Assembly (NCBI GenBank): GCA_021399445.1
Contig: JAJTUQ010000002.1
Span: 2,108,001-2,172,000, forward strand
Source of the DNA: Xylogone sp. PMI_703
Taxonomy: Eukaryota > Ascomycota > Leotiomycetes
Direction of reading: 5' to 3'
Length of the DNA: 64,000 nt
Within the stretch, counting starts at the first letter, position 1. Every line of letters begins with the position of its first letter. The translations under genes were made by a program, and so were the position numbers. Shown here piece by piece: positions 45,693 through 57,711 of the stretch. The notes beneath the pieces were generated by a model, which saw nothing but the letters and a program-made list of their open reading frames with translations, was not told where the DNA came from and ran no database searches.

Positions 45693-47669
45693 ATGATCAA
45701 CAACGATATCCAGATTATCGCAGGGGAGAACAACTTTCCCATAGCTGCCGGTGCTGACCAGAAAGGGAATAACACTGGCGTTAAAGTAGAAGAAGTTCCC
45801 TTATCGCCATTGAGCCCGATTGGGATTCCAATTAACGGCAGTGGAAAGGCAGAAATCTCCAGATCAGAACAGAGCATAATGGAGATCCAAATTAATAATC
45901 TGAAGATATCTGGCTTCAAATCCATCGCGACACCTACAGAAGCAATCGCTAGCAACGGTCTATCTTCAACAACGGTTGCAAATTTTCTAAATATTCCATA
46001 TGCTAGAATACCAGCTCGTTTCCGCCAGTCAGTTCCTATCGATCCCCGTAAGGAAAGTGGGATAATTGATGCTACCAAATACGGACCGCGGTGCCCACAA
46101 CCTGTGGATGTGCTCCACGATGCTACCAAACACTTGTACCCACGCATGGGAACTCTGGACCGACAATCCGAGTTTGAGTGCTTAAGCCTGAATATCTATG
46201 CACCGGTAGATGCCATTGAAGGAAAGAAGAAATTACCCGTTCTCGTATGGATTCATGGAGGCGCATTTACGTACGGTGATGGCGGCTGTGAATCAGGTAA
46301 GTACAGATGATACGACTCCAGTGCGTTACTTGATGGAGCTAACGGATGACAAATAGATGGAAACTACCTAGTTCATAGATCAGTGGCTTTAGGTAAACCA
46401 ATAATAGTAGTCTCCATGAGCTACCGTCTAGGATATTTTGGTTTTCTATCATCGAAGGAACTACTGGATGAAGCGCAAAGTTTTGGGGAAGCCGGTTTCC
46501 GTAATCAAGGGCTGTATGATCAGCGCCTTGGTCTACAATGGGTATGTGTCACCGTCTCACATCACAGTATCAAACTAGCATTGACATAATACGTTACATA
46601 GGTCCAACAGAATATCCATTTCTTTGGAGGCAATGGGTGGCAGGTCACAGCCGCAGGCGAATCTGCAGGAGCCTACTCCATATTTGCCCATCTCCGTTCC
46701 AACTTTCCCGCCTTCCAGCAAGCGTTCATGTTATCATGCCCTTCTGTAGCCCTTCTAACTCCTCAACAATCACAAGAGACATTTGATAGACTTATTGCTG
46801 AAGGAACCAATCTATCACCATCTGCGCCAGCGGGCGATAAATTAGCTGCTTTGAGAAGTTTGTCAACGAAAGATCTAGAACGGCTGCTAGAAGGGCACCC
46901 GGCTCGTGTTGCTCTAGATGAAGAATTCTTTTTAGATCTACCAAATACGGAAGACGATCTGTTAGATGATACGGAGCGACCATTCCCCTCTTGGGTTAAA
47001 CTGGTCGTAGTTGGCATGACTCAAGTAGAAAACGCGCTCTTCTCGTCTCAATGGTACGACTATACCAAAGAGCAGATTCTACAGGCAATTGGCTCGGCGA
47101 TATTGGATCCTTCTTACAAGAAAGAAGTATTCGAAGCTTATTCAATATCCGATTCCTCAAGTCATGAGGAGCTTGTTGCTGCACTGGCCAATTATACCTC
47201 TGATTGCCTTTTTGCTCAAACAACTTACTCCGTGGCAAATACAATATCTCCCTACCATGGCCCACAAACATTCCTCTACTCTTTCGATCAAGTTGACATA
47301 ACCTCCAAATATAGCGCTTTCAAAAATCAAGCCTATCATTCTTTGGATAACGCATTTCTCTTTCATCTACCGCCAGTCGCCTCGGAATCAGCTCCTGAGG
47401 AATTTCAAGCAACTTCTAATGCATATTCCAAGGCTTGCATTGATTTAGTTAATGGTGAGCAGCCCTGGGAAGCTTACGGCGTTGGTAGACGTTGCATGTC
47501 TTTTGATGGGAAGAACACACGCCTAGTGTCAGAGAAAGAGCGAGACTGTGGGTTCAAGAGATGGGGAAGGCTGACTAGTACACCAGAGAGGAAGGAGATG
47601 TTTGGGAAAGGTAGACAGCTGCTATTTGAAGCTATGAAGTACGCGATGAGCCTAGATTATAGCAAATGA
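45693..47669 (+). CDS. Type B carboxylesterase
   Basis: An alpha/beta-hydrolase that splits carboxylic esters. Exons are 45693..46296, 46357..46541 and 46602..47669, 618 residues. The oxyanion region PVLVWIHGGAFTYGDGG and the nucleophile elbow AAGESAGAYS (S284) are clear. The acid is probably E406 in GMTQVENALF, and the histidine H509 in AYHSLDNAFLF. FLNIPYARIPARFRQSVP and FECLSLNIYAP are standard family blocks. No signal peptide is present; about 55 N-terminal residues are extra, so it is probably intracellular, although the second in-frame ATG (MEIQINNLKISG, 45879) would remove the extension. It lies at the end of a same-strand run with peroxidase and sugar transporter. Confidence 0.92.
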
Positions 47670-48674
47670 GATAGGAGCTTCATCTTTCGTGGCGTTCTAA
47701 GAAAATAGATGTGTGTAGGAGAACTAGTTGCTACTTGGTTGGAAAGTCTAACTAGATGCAGATAGTTCTGGCGATAAAATGTGACTTCAAATAACTAGAT
47801 GGCCTTTCTGTATGCTTATTTTATGGTCAGCAATGAACAGGTGTAGGTATACTCTCCTGCGGAACAATCATGTATAGGTTGGAGCAAAGTTATCTGCTTC
47901 TTCTATAGCCGACACCCTTTCTAAAAGATATAATTCTTCATAGTCGATTGTGTTCTGCACGTAAGGATAGACTACCATCACAAGGATTCTATTCTCAGGA
48001 AAGTTCATAGATGCTAAACATATTAGTCTGATCTGCATAACCTTGATCCCGACCTCGTAATCTTAGAAAATGGGCGTCTGGAAATCAAAAGTTAAGATTC
48101 TTACGAGCCTAGTATTACGTTTAATACCTCAACTCAAAATATCGTACTGCAGTCTCAAGGCATCAAGTATTCAATTTCCGTAAAGCGTATTTTTTTAGGA
48201 GATACCTTGCCGAGCAACAATCTCTCGGAAGCTGTTAATTAATAGGATTCGGCTGCAGATACGGAGGGCGTTGAAATAAGCTTTTCTCGTTGATGCAATA
48301 TCTCTAGCGCCGAGAGTTGCAAAGTTCCACTTCACTATCAGAACTGGGAAAAATACTTCTTGTCTCATATCCATCCTGCCTGAGCAAAGAGATGGAGTAA
48401 ATTAAACTGTCTATTCTATGGATAAAACAACATTACTATTTGTGGTGGTAATTACATTACCGGACTAGAAGAAAATATACAGCCCGTATCAAGGACCGTT
48501 ACCTATGTTAGATAGATATTATAAATCGTAGTAATGAATTCATGGCCGTTTACTAGGTGCGTAAAAAAGCGGATGATTTTTACTCTGCGACCGTGATACC
48601 TGCCAATCCCCCTCCAACATACCAAATGATGCCCAGATAATCCAATTCTGACCCCCTACGCACAGGGATAGTGC
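47670..48674. other. Convergent 1.0-kb spacer
   Basis: Between the carboxylesterase stop and the stop of the single-pass membrane protein gene. AT-rich. No gene seen. Confidence 0.4.
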
Positions 48675-49919
48675 TCATGTCTTCGCCCGATCAATATGAA
48701 CAATCTCCGGTGGCGATGCCTCCCACGGATGGTCGAAGAACGTAAGACCATTCCGCATGCAGACCTTCTCTAGGCCCGGCAGAACAACTACACCGTCTTC
48801 CTGGCCCGGAGGAGTTTTGAATGAAAACCGATATTCAGATTCGATAGAGAATAATTCGTATCCAAACTTGGTACACTCGTCGATTGTGCCCTCCAAATGC
48901 TCTATTCGCGTTATCGGAATGGAGCTGTCGGGGCTGGCCTTGGCGAAGGGGGCCAGGAACTGATCAAGCTTCGTGAGCAGGACCTCCATCTGGGGCTTGA
49001 TGCTCGATGGCGGCTCCAAGTGCATCCTGATGAACGGATCTTCTTGCATGAGGTAGGCAGTCAATCGTCTCCATAGGATTGCGGCCGCGTCCAATGGACG
49101 GAGGTCTGTTAATTGCGGTTAGCAGAAGTTGAGTAAACGACACAGCTGGGAGGTGTTACCGGGAGGCATATCTCTGAGGAAATAAGACTTAGGCAACGAT
49201 TGCTTAAATACAGTGACAACAGGTGGTAGCAAAGAGAGAGGGCCGGTAGAATAAGTACTAAGATTTGAAAATATCACGCGCGCTAGTAGTCCGCGGATGG
49301 CGATTACCCGGGTGGTTGGGTCGAGGGTCAAACTCAGGATCCTGTTGCAGAAATCTTTGTCCAGACCAAGTTGCTCCAGGCATGCAAGAAGTACATCTGA
49401 AGAGTCGGGTGCAACTGTGTCCAGATGGTAATACCTCCCGGCTTGGATTTCAAACAGGGTACCTAGACAGCGATGGTCCAGTACCAGCTCGTCTTCATCA
49501 CGGCCTTGCGGGAGGTAAAGTTCGAGAGAGTGTGGTGCTATTGACCTCACGGGGACTGGGTTGGACATGTCAAGAGGCTGACGTAGCCGAGAAGGTCGAG
49601 AAGGTCGAGGCTGAGGGGCTTGAGGGGTTTGAGGGGGCCGAGCAAGTTGATCTTCTACAGCTAGGCCCTGCGAGGCACCAGTTCGTTTGCAGACCCGCTG
49701 TAGAGCTGCCACGACCAATATGACTACGAGAACGATGCCAATGCCTACACCTACACCTATACCGACGGCTGTTGGAATCTGAGATTTCGAACTAGCAGAG
49801 GGACGTGTTGGTGCACAAGTAGTACGAGCAGCCGCAACCAGCGGCACTGTCGACATCCAAATCGTCAGCGTAGGTTTGGCAAGAGTGAATGGTAGATACG
49901 TACCTATGGTGGTCGCCAT
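48675..49919 (-). CDS. Single-pass membrane protein of unknown function
   Basis: I do not recognise the family. Exons 49919..49160 and 49105..48675 give 396 residues. A second possible intron, 49903..49847 (57 nt, gtacgt...gacag), is in frame; splicing it gives 377 residues beginning MATTIVPLVAAARTTCAPTR and looks likely. A short Ser/Thr/Pro-rich outer segment precedes the transmembrane helix PTAVGIGVGVGIGIVLVVILVVAAL. After it come a basic CKR stop-transfer, a Pro/Arg-rich tether, and a C-terminal domain of about 240 residues. That domain shows LPQGRDEDELVLDHRCLGTLFEIQAGRYYHLD and DAAAILWRRLTAYLMQEDPF. The layout is receptor-like. The base composition is more GC-rich than the surrounding spacers. 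It is divergent from the Hsp70-like/NACHT locus across 1.3 kb. Confidence 0.7.
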
Positions 49920-51215
49920 CTTAGCCAGCTGAATGTTGCCTGGAGAAGGTGCGGCTGCGCTGGATGAAGATAGGGGGTGGTGGGGGGTCAATAGGTATAA
50001 GAAAGTAATAAATGGGGATGAGGAAAGTGAACATGCAGCGACTTCAAGATGAACGTTCGACCTTGGGGTGGTGCCAACTATCCCAAAAAAAAAAACCCTG
50101 GGGGCTCCAAAAAGGAAGAGGGATTGTCTTTGTTTGCTAGTATGCAGAATCATCGTGGAGGCAACGGGACAAACAGATTCCTTCCAGGAATGCTCTTTGT
50201 TTCGATGGAGGGCGACTATTTAAGACCCGTCAAAGACAGAAACACACTCTGCCACTACCTCATCATGATCAATCAAAGAATGACTCAGTAGTTGCTTTCA
50301 TTCTAATGTTCACCAGGATTTGGTAAATGCATTTGCGTTTGGTGTAGGATTCAACGCCGAGGGTTCTGGGAAATCCCAATAAAGACTTGTGCTCAGTGTG
50401 GCTCAGTGCGGGTAGGGACCGGGAGCCACAGGTGAGGGTCAATGCATCTGAAAAGCACCAGCCACTTTGGGACCTTTCACTTGACGAACAGTCATTTCCG
50501 CATCTGGACCTCCCATCGCTGCGTCGCGCCGCCCATCTGATCCCATCACAGAAATGGGATCCTGCGAAACTAGCAGCCCCTGGTTCAGACGCTGGCTCGC
50601 ATACTTACTACAGAACCTATCTTGCGCAGGATTCCGAGGTCCCACCTGCAGACGGCTATGAGCTGGCTGCTGCCGGTAGAGCCTGAAAATGGGCTGGCTT
50701 AATCAAGAAGCCGGAGATGCCAGCCGTTTCTGTGGCGGCCAACTTAGTAGATTCAAGAGGTAGCTGCCCGTGGCCAGCCGGATTGGTGTAACAGCTGTAC
50801 CGCAAAGTGTCTCATAGGCTGAAGGTACCAAGTCAAAGGTTGTTTTCATTACACTATGTTTCCGCATCTCGTGAGCCGCTTTTACGGCTCGTAAGCTCTA
50901 CAACATGTTTCTACGTCCTATTCCAGTAAGTGATCAATGATCTGTTGAGCATGAACCATGATCCAGTGGAGTGTTTCGACATACAGTCAACACTACTGAT
51001 GTTGGTCTTAATGTGAAATCTTAGAGTAACGACTTGGATCGAGACATGTCCCCCCCTGGAAGAGAGTTCCAAGAGAGGGCTACTACACACTTCTATTTAC
51101 CAAATAAATATTCTACTCTATCTCTCTCCTCCAATCAATCCATCAACTTGTCGATCAGTTATCGAACTCTGATCATTTTTACCAATCATTTAACTTCTTC
51201 CCAAGTCGCGCATGT
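49920..51215. promoter_or_regulatory. Divergent spacer, membrane protein / Hsp70-like gene
   Basis: 1.3 kb. It contains an A11 run at about 50085-50095 and a comparatively GC-rich stretch at 50380-50820 with no recognisable protein. Pyrimidine tracts precede the Hsp70-like start. Confidence 0.4.
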
Positions 51216-53030
51216 ATGCCTCCTGATAGTAGCCCCCCAGTCAAAATTTCATTGCTCAATATGCACTGCAACCCTCACAGCTCTATGGCTTACTCGGACG
51301 GGGGACCTGACTTGTGTGTCAGCATTGATTTTGGCACAACATTCACTGGTACGCCTCTGTGTCTACCACCGGACAGCCACCGTTGCTATCATTTTACTAA
51401 TTACTAAGCCAGGAGTGGCCTGGTTAATACCTGGGCCTGGAGAGAGTCTCCATGCTTTTAGCTCTTGGCCTCGCCTAGCCACGGGAATGAGGAATCATAC
51501 TGCCCTGGCTAAACATGAAAATGGAATTGATACAGGAAAGGTTCCAACTGCATTAGCCACAGTTCAGCTTGAGGGAATCAGAGAATGGGGTTTTCTTTGC
51601 AACGCAATAGATGAGGACAAGATGTGGAGGCTCTTCAAGATGTGCCTGGACCCCAACCATTTCAACCGCGACGAACTGGGGGATATTGCATCAGTGCCAA
51701 AAGATATGTCCGAAGTCCGGTATGCAGTGACGGAATATTTACACCAAATCTACCGCCATATCAGCATCGCGATCCCCGAGGATATTCGCCTCCATGGAGA
51801 AGAAGCAATTCCTAATGGCCATTGGAAAGATTGGGAAGTCGAGTTCATTTTCAGTGTCCCGACTACATGGAGCAATTCGGTTATCGCAGACTTCCTGACG
51901 ATTGCACAAGCTGCCGGGTTTCAGAGTGAGAGACACAGAGTGTCATTAGGATTGACGGAGGCTCAGGCTGCGGCAGTCGCAGCATTTGGAACCCGCAAAC
52001 CAGGCTTCACTATCAGTGAAGGCGATATTTTCCTGTCTATTGATGCTGGCGGAGGTACTACCGATCTTGCCTTCATGAAAGTTAAGTCAACTAGCCCACT
52101 TACCTTGGACCAAGACATTGAAGTAAGCGGTAGCAAAATCGGCTCTGTGATGATCGACATGGATTTCATGAAGCTGGTCCAAAATCGACTTCAAGGCTGC
52201 TCCCAGCCCCAGCGACATCTGGTGAAGGCCTGTGCCTTGAAAATGTCCCAAAGTAGACAGTTCCAGGAATGGAAGCACAGGTATGGACAGAGGTTCTGGC
52301 AGGAAGAGACTTACAAATTCCCAATGGAGCATCACGAATCTTTTCTTGGCGCAGATATCGGTGTGGAAAATGGTCACATGGTATTCACGAAGTAAGTAGT
52401 TTTGTTTTGCTCAGTGCTGGCCACAGAAAAGCATAGCCCATGTGCTAATAATTCTACAGTCAAGAACTGGGACGTCTTTTTGATGATCAAATAGCTGGTA
52501 TTAAAAGGCTTATTAAGAAGGCGTTAGATGTGTTCGACTCTAAATACAAGGACAGTGGCAAGAGCGTAGTGAGTATAATATCACTATCTCACTGGGTTTT
52601 CTCATCTAACTATTGTCAGAAATACGTGGTTTTATCGGGGAGGCTAGGCAGCTCCGCACACCTCCTCCAAAAGCTGGAGGAGTACTTCCGGGACGAAGGA
52701 GCTGAAAGGCATTCTGTCAGCGACACGAGAGTTTTCATCTGCACCAAACCCCAATTAGCTGTTGCCATGGGTCTCCTCTACAACTGGAAGAACCTACTTC
52801 AAACTCAAATCGCACAAACCAACTACGGTGTTATTTTTCAGCGATCGCATCCAAAGAAACCCCAGTTGTTCCGGATCAATGTGGAGGAGGGTGTTCCCGA
52901 TCCGATACATTGGTTGATTAGAAAAGGTCAGAAGATCAAGGTTGATGATTCATACAGCCTCACTATAGAGAGAGAGAGCTCCAAAGGACTCAGAGTATTG
53001 GACGGAAAGCATCGTCTGTCTGGAGGATAG
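51216..53030 (+). CDS. Hsp70-like (actin-fold) ATPase, frame broken near its 3' end
   Basis: Fungal Hsp70-like proteins keep the actin-fold ATPase but lack the normal peptide-binding domain; their roles are mostly unknown. Exons are 51216..51348, 51413..52391, 52460..52568 and 52620..53030, 543 residues. Phosphate loop 1 is LCVSIDFGTTFTGVAW, loop 2 is FLSIDAGGGTTDLAFM, and the adenosine motif KYVVLSGRLGSS has Arg where Gly is usual. The intron at 52569 is in frame and could be retained. After VDDSYSLTIERES the frame reaches a stop at 53030, but another frame from the GA repeat at about 52967-52979 continues with plausible Hsp70-tail sequence and stays open into the next gene. The end given here is therefore the formal one only. 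Confidence 0.75.
52966..52979. repeat. GA dinucleotide repeat at the frame break
   Basis: A short uninterrupted GA tract inside the Hsp70-like coding sequence. Loss of one GA unit is the simplest way to produce the observed change of frame. Confidence 0.6.
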
Positions 53031-53442
53031 TGAGCTGGGTTTGGTTCATGACATAAAAGGACGTGAGTTTCCCCTGCATTGTGAAAATCAACTACATTTG
53101 AGGGCTTGGTGGCTAACAGAGCAAGTACTCGCGAACGCATTACGATGCACCTCTGTTCATATTCGCTTCCGTGACGTGGATACTGGTGAAGTGCGGGAGC
53201 AAAAGAGGGTGCTTTTGCCCAACAAGACGTACTCCATTTGCAAATATACACTCAAATTGGTCGTCGGATCCGGTGGCATCCTCAAATATATACTCTCCAA
53301 TAATAGAGCCGATACCATATCTTCAGGCGATTTAGTTTGTTTGTCCAAGCTCTCTGTGCCTGAAATATCGGCGACAGCTCCTAGGCTATCTGAAAGCACC
53401 TCTGATACCACAATTGCTGAGCCATCGTCTCAGGAGCAGATT

Positions 53443-55915
53443 ATGGAGCCGAACTCTTTGTCAAATGATGCTGGCTCTTTATGGTATTTGGCTTGGGGAA
53501 AATTTGGAAATCGTGAACATAATTGGTTTTCAAATTATGGTGAATGTCTTGCACCCTGGGCAGATCCCACTGCCGCTCCCGCCAACCTATCTAACCCGGA
53601 GTATGTCCAATCCATCGTGGCCAGGCTCCTCGAAGCTAGAGAACAGCGGCAGTGGCGCATCCCATTTCGAGGCAAGGATATAATAATCCGAGATCTAGTT
53701 GAGCAGCTGTGCAAGTTCTTCCTTTGGTCGGACCCGATAGTCAAACCTCTTGCTAGTGATCCTCACGCGGCACTAGGATGGATGGCCGTTCAATTACTCC
53801 TTTCTGTAAGCAGCCAATCCCTCTTTTTCGTGCACTGGCTAATCCACTTAGCTACTCTCGAAATCATACGCGATCAAGAAAGCCATGTTAGAAGGCTTCA
53901 ATCGAACCAACGATCTTCGGCTGTACTGGCATATCTACGAGCAGTATTGCCTCCAGTCTGAAAATCGAGACCGCTACCAACCCCTCATCAAACTACTTAC
54001 CGAGCTCTACTCCTACATCCTTGAATACGATGCCCGGGTCATATGCCACCTCTCCAGACGGCAACCCGTTAGCGCAGCGCAAGATGTGGCTGACTCAAAT
54101 AACTGGACCGGCATAATAAAGGAGATTGAGAGATTGGACAACGCCTGCCGCAAGCTCATCACCGCTCAACAAATATCTCAGATTAAGGGTATTATGGACT
54201 CTCAGCAGCAAGAAATGAAGAATTTGTATAAAGTTCAAAGCAATACTCTCGAGGCTATTAGGGATATCCATTTAGACGAGCAGGAGAGAAGGTTTTTCCA
54301 TGACCTCGCGAAGGCAGCAGCACAATACGAAGCAAACAAGGACAGCAATCGAAAAAGGGTTCCTGGTACCTGCGACTGGTTCATAGAAAATGACACATTC
54401 CGTGACTGGCGTGATACCCAAACGTCAGGCATTCTTTGGCTTTCAGCAGGCCCGGGATGTGGCAAGTCGGTCTTATCAAGGGCCCTTATCGACGAGAAAC
54501 TCTTGATCCTAGATGTTCCTATTGTCACAATCGACTCGTCAACCATTACTTCCACTAGTAAAGCTTCAACTGTCTGCTATTTCTTTTTCAAAGATGGGAG
54601 TGACGGATGTATGGATGCTACGCACGCACTGCCGAAGCACAAAGTCCATGGCAAAACCCTCACTGAGAAATTCAGTGAACTGTGGAAAATCCTAGTGGAG
54701 TGCGCAAGTTCTTCGGATATCGGGGAGATCATTTGTGTTCTCGATGGTCTGGATGAGTGCAAAGCAGAGAGCAGAAGGGAAATATGTGAAACCCTTCAGA
54801 ACTTCTATTCTCCAAGGGGAGTACCATCGAATGATTCATCGAAACTCAAGTTTCTCATCACCAGTCGTCCTTATGGAGATCTAGAGGGGTACTTCAGGAA
54901 ATTCTCATCTGCTCCGGGATGTTTATTACATCTCGACGGTGAGGGTGACCGCGAGTCCGGCCAAATCAACCACGAGATTGACCTGTTTATAGCTGCGAGA
55001 TCTCGGGAGATTGCAAGCAGCTTTAGCAGGGGCAACCAAGAAAGAATTTCCAAGTGTCTTAAGCGCCTTGAAAGCATGAAGTGTCGTACTTACCTCTGGC
55101 CAGGCCTGATTTTCGACGTCCTTGAGAAGAGCGCCGGAATGGGGGCCGACGTGGAAGACCAGTTGTCCAGGCTGCTTGTGGAAGATGCGGTATCTGATCT
55201 TCCGCAAGAAGTATGGAAAGCATACGATAAGATCTTTAACCGAAACGAAGATCAGGCTCGAGACATGCTTTCTCAAATTGTCCTCGTGGCGAAACGCCCA
55301 CTAACTCTTGACGAGGCAAACATTGCTTTGACGTTAGCTATGAAAGGCGAGAAGCTTTTTTCTAGTGAAGAACTGAAGTTGGCTCTACACGAAGACGCGC
55401 TTAAGAGAACGATGCGGAATCATTGTGGTCTCCTTAGCATTTGTGACTCGAGACTGGTCTTTACTCATCAGACAGCAAAGAAATTCCTGGAATCGATGTT
55501 CAAATCGACAGAATCGCATACTATAATGTCACAGGTTTGTCTCCGTTACTTGCTGCTGCCAGATCTTGCAGTATCAATTCAGAACTCTCCCGATAGTCGA
55601 GAGAACTCGTTCCTCCATTATGCTGCCACCTACTGGCATCAGCATTATAACTCTCAGGAAGATGACAGTGCACGTAAGTCGTTGACATTTGCACGCACAC
55701 TTTGCAATACAGCTGGAGAACAAGCAAGGATTTGGATGCCTTACCTTCCCGAAAATGGTCATGTCTTTGAAAGGTGGTCTGAGGTGAGAGTGGCCACCCA
55801 CCTAGATCTACGGATTGTTCTTGAAAATATATCGGCTACTGATGAGGGAAATGACAGTACAGAGGTCACGGCGCTACAAGCGGCTTCAGTTGATGACCAC
55901 GCAGAAATAGTATAG
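53443..55915 (+). CDS. NACHT (STAND) NTPase, NLR-like, truncated at C-terminus
   Basis: NLR-like signalling NTPases of fungi act in non-self recognition and programmed cell death. Two exons, 53443..53805 and 53852..55915, give 808 residues if translation starts at MEPNSLSNDAGS. The first part is the NACHT-NTPase N-terminal domain: WRIPFRGKDIIIRDLVEQLCKFF, DPHAALGWMAVQLLLS, then AMLEGFNRTNDLRLYWHIYEQYC. A helical linker leads to CDWFIENDTFRDW and Walker A, SAGPGCGKS (about residue 320). Walker B is CVLDGLDEC (about 418). VFTHQTAKKFLES is the usual winged-helix-end block. The protein ends at EVTALQAASVDDHAEIV, the start of an ankyrin repeat, so the sensor region is missing. The frame is open upstream to the Hsp70-like gene, so a fused product is possible. 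Confidence 0.82.
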
Positions 55916-56030
55916 GTGTTGTGCGGCAGACGGCGCCAATCTAGAGCGTATATCTTGGAGAAGAATGGCAAGATGGAAGGAGCCTCGATTATCTAATACT
56001 GAGCACACTGGGGCCGGGTGACGCCTCAGT
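55916..56030 (+). pseudogene. Remnant of an ankyrin repeat after the NACHT stop
   Basis: Directly after the TAG at 55913-55915, another frame reads CCAADGANLERISWRRMARW, where CAADGANLE fits the end of an ankyrin unit that AEIV began. It suggests the repeat region once continued and was lost through a stop and a shift. Short, so uncertain. Confidence 0.4.
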
Positions 56031-57045
56031 CAATTTATGCTGTCAGAGGTGTTTAGTAGTACAATAGACTCTGAAGAGACTGGGTAGAAGGCTGCAGAGA
56101 CGCACGGGTAATATAGTGGTATATATAGAATGTGATAGAACGTAATTCAATCAGTTGAATAATGAAGCCAGCATTGTATTAGTCATATAATAATTTATTT
56201 GCAACTCGCTTCCCTGGATCTTTTAAATCAAGCTCCCAAGCTTCATCGCATGCGCGTTGCTCCATGGATTATAAGCTTCTAGATAAAGGGAGGAGCCCGG
56301 CAATATGTGTAATCTAATGGGTTGTAACATAAAAACCCATCAGTTTCCTTATCGATTCCAATCGAGATCAAGAGTATAACGGAGCTGATGGGCTTGAGAT
56401 GATATGATGGATACTGCAAGGGTAGAAGCATTCCAATTTGTATACAGCTCGCTTTCCAGAACTTGAGTCGCTGGAGGCTGCTATCCTGGGATTTCAACAA
56501 CAGCGCAAGAACAAACCGGGTCCTCTACAGTCGTGTCCTTTAATGAATACACCCAGAATAGCTCGTTATAGTAGAGGATTAGTATTTTTGTTGTGATTTG
56601 CGTACTCCAACATAACTAAATTCCATTCAGTCCAGTATCTTCAGATTTAGACAGAACGTATCGAGACAAGTATCCGAAACAGTATATTTCTAGCGATTTA
56701 CACAATGTCAGCCACATTCTGCGTCTTATAAACGATGACAAGACAAGTATACTCCCCATGTATTCTAGAAAGTCCGCCGGGATGTATCACTCAATATTCC
56801 ACCAACCCTTCTAGAGCGTGAAGATCAGCAAAGCTGAACTTGGGCAAAAAAAACCCGGATGAAAGAAAACATGTCAGGGTACTCCACCGTATCACAAAAT
56901 ACTCGCTTGTTCAGATACATTTGAACAGGGCAAGTCACAAGCGTTTAGGGATAAGTATGCCAATAAGAATCGTATTAAACCAACAAATCAATCAGGGTAA
57001 GATTTGACAATATTGAGTGCAAACAAAAACACGAACTGCGACTTC
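55916..57045. other. Spacer of 1.1 kb downstream of the NACHT gene
   Basis: Apart from the ankyrin remnant I see no gene, repeat or RNA. The stretch from 56100 on is AT-rich. The flanking genes converge here. Confidence 0.4.
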
Positions 57046-57711
57046 TCAGCCCGTGAAAACATCGCTCCTTTCCTCCATAAACTCAAACATGCCACGGACT
57101 TCTTCACCTCCAGAAACATTAGACCAAAAATAATACAAAGCATTCAATCCGACTTTCAACCAACCTTGCCACTTTTCCTCTCCTGGAGCCGAGTACTCAA
57201 CCATCTTAACCCATACGGTGTCAAGCTCAGAGTTCAGACTTGGGTCGTCTGGCCCCGCCATGACAGAATTTAGAACGGCCTCATCGGCCATAATACACAC
57301 TCGATAAGGAGCATAAATGTGGGTTATTTCGAGATCAACTCCTTTACCTTCCAACCATTTTGCGAATGCGTCTCTGACTTCATCTACACTCGCACCACTT
57401 AATGTATTGTCTTCCACGACATCGTTCTTGAACGGTCTCATCATCTCCTCATTTGGTGCCGTATCAAATGATGGATCACTACCAGGAAAATCCGGATTAA
57501 GATCCGTATCAATGGAATACTTGACGTACAAATCAAGTTTCGCCAGAAACAGTGGAAACTGAGTGTCTGACTCCGGTGTGTAGGTTGTACGGAAGATAGT
57601 GAAGCCCCAGGTTGGTTCGAATAAATTACGGAGATTTCTGCGAACTGAGCGCTGATATTCTCGTTGTGCGCTTGGTGAAATTGGTGTCACCAGGTGATCA
57701 AATCGGGACAT
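57046..57711 (-). CDS. Hypothetical fungal protein, intronless
   Basis: I do not recognise a named domain. The frame gives 221 residues from MSRFDHLVTPISP. FEPTWGFTIFRTTYTPESDTQFPLFLAKLD and the acidic DTVWVKMVEYSAPGEEKWQGWLKV look like a conserved globular ascomycete protein, of the kind often expanded in mould genomes. It has no signal peptide, transmembrane helix or metal motif, and is rich in Asp/Glu. The long clean frame, reasonable composition and good start support a real gene. It converges with the NACHT gene. Function unknown. Confidence 0.75.
   Translation of the reverse strand: MSRFDHLVTPISPSAQREYQRSVRRNLRNLFEPTWGFTIFRTTYTPESDTQFPLFLAKLDLYVKYSIDTDLNPDFPGSDPSFDTAPNEEMMRPFKNDVVEDNTLSGASVDEVRDAFAKWLEGKGVDLEITHIYAPYRVCIMADEAVLNSVMAGPDDPSLNSELDTVWVKMVEYSAPGEEKWQGWLKVGLNALYYFWSNVSGGEEVRGMFEFMEERSDVFTG

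Noticed and set aside
50085..50095. A11 run as a retroposon poly(A) tail
   Set aside because: No element body, target-site duplication or reverse-transcriptase remnant is next to it.
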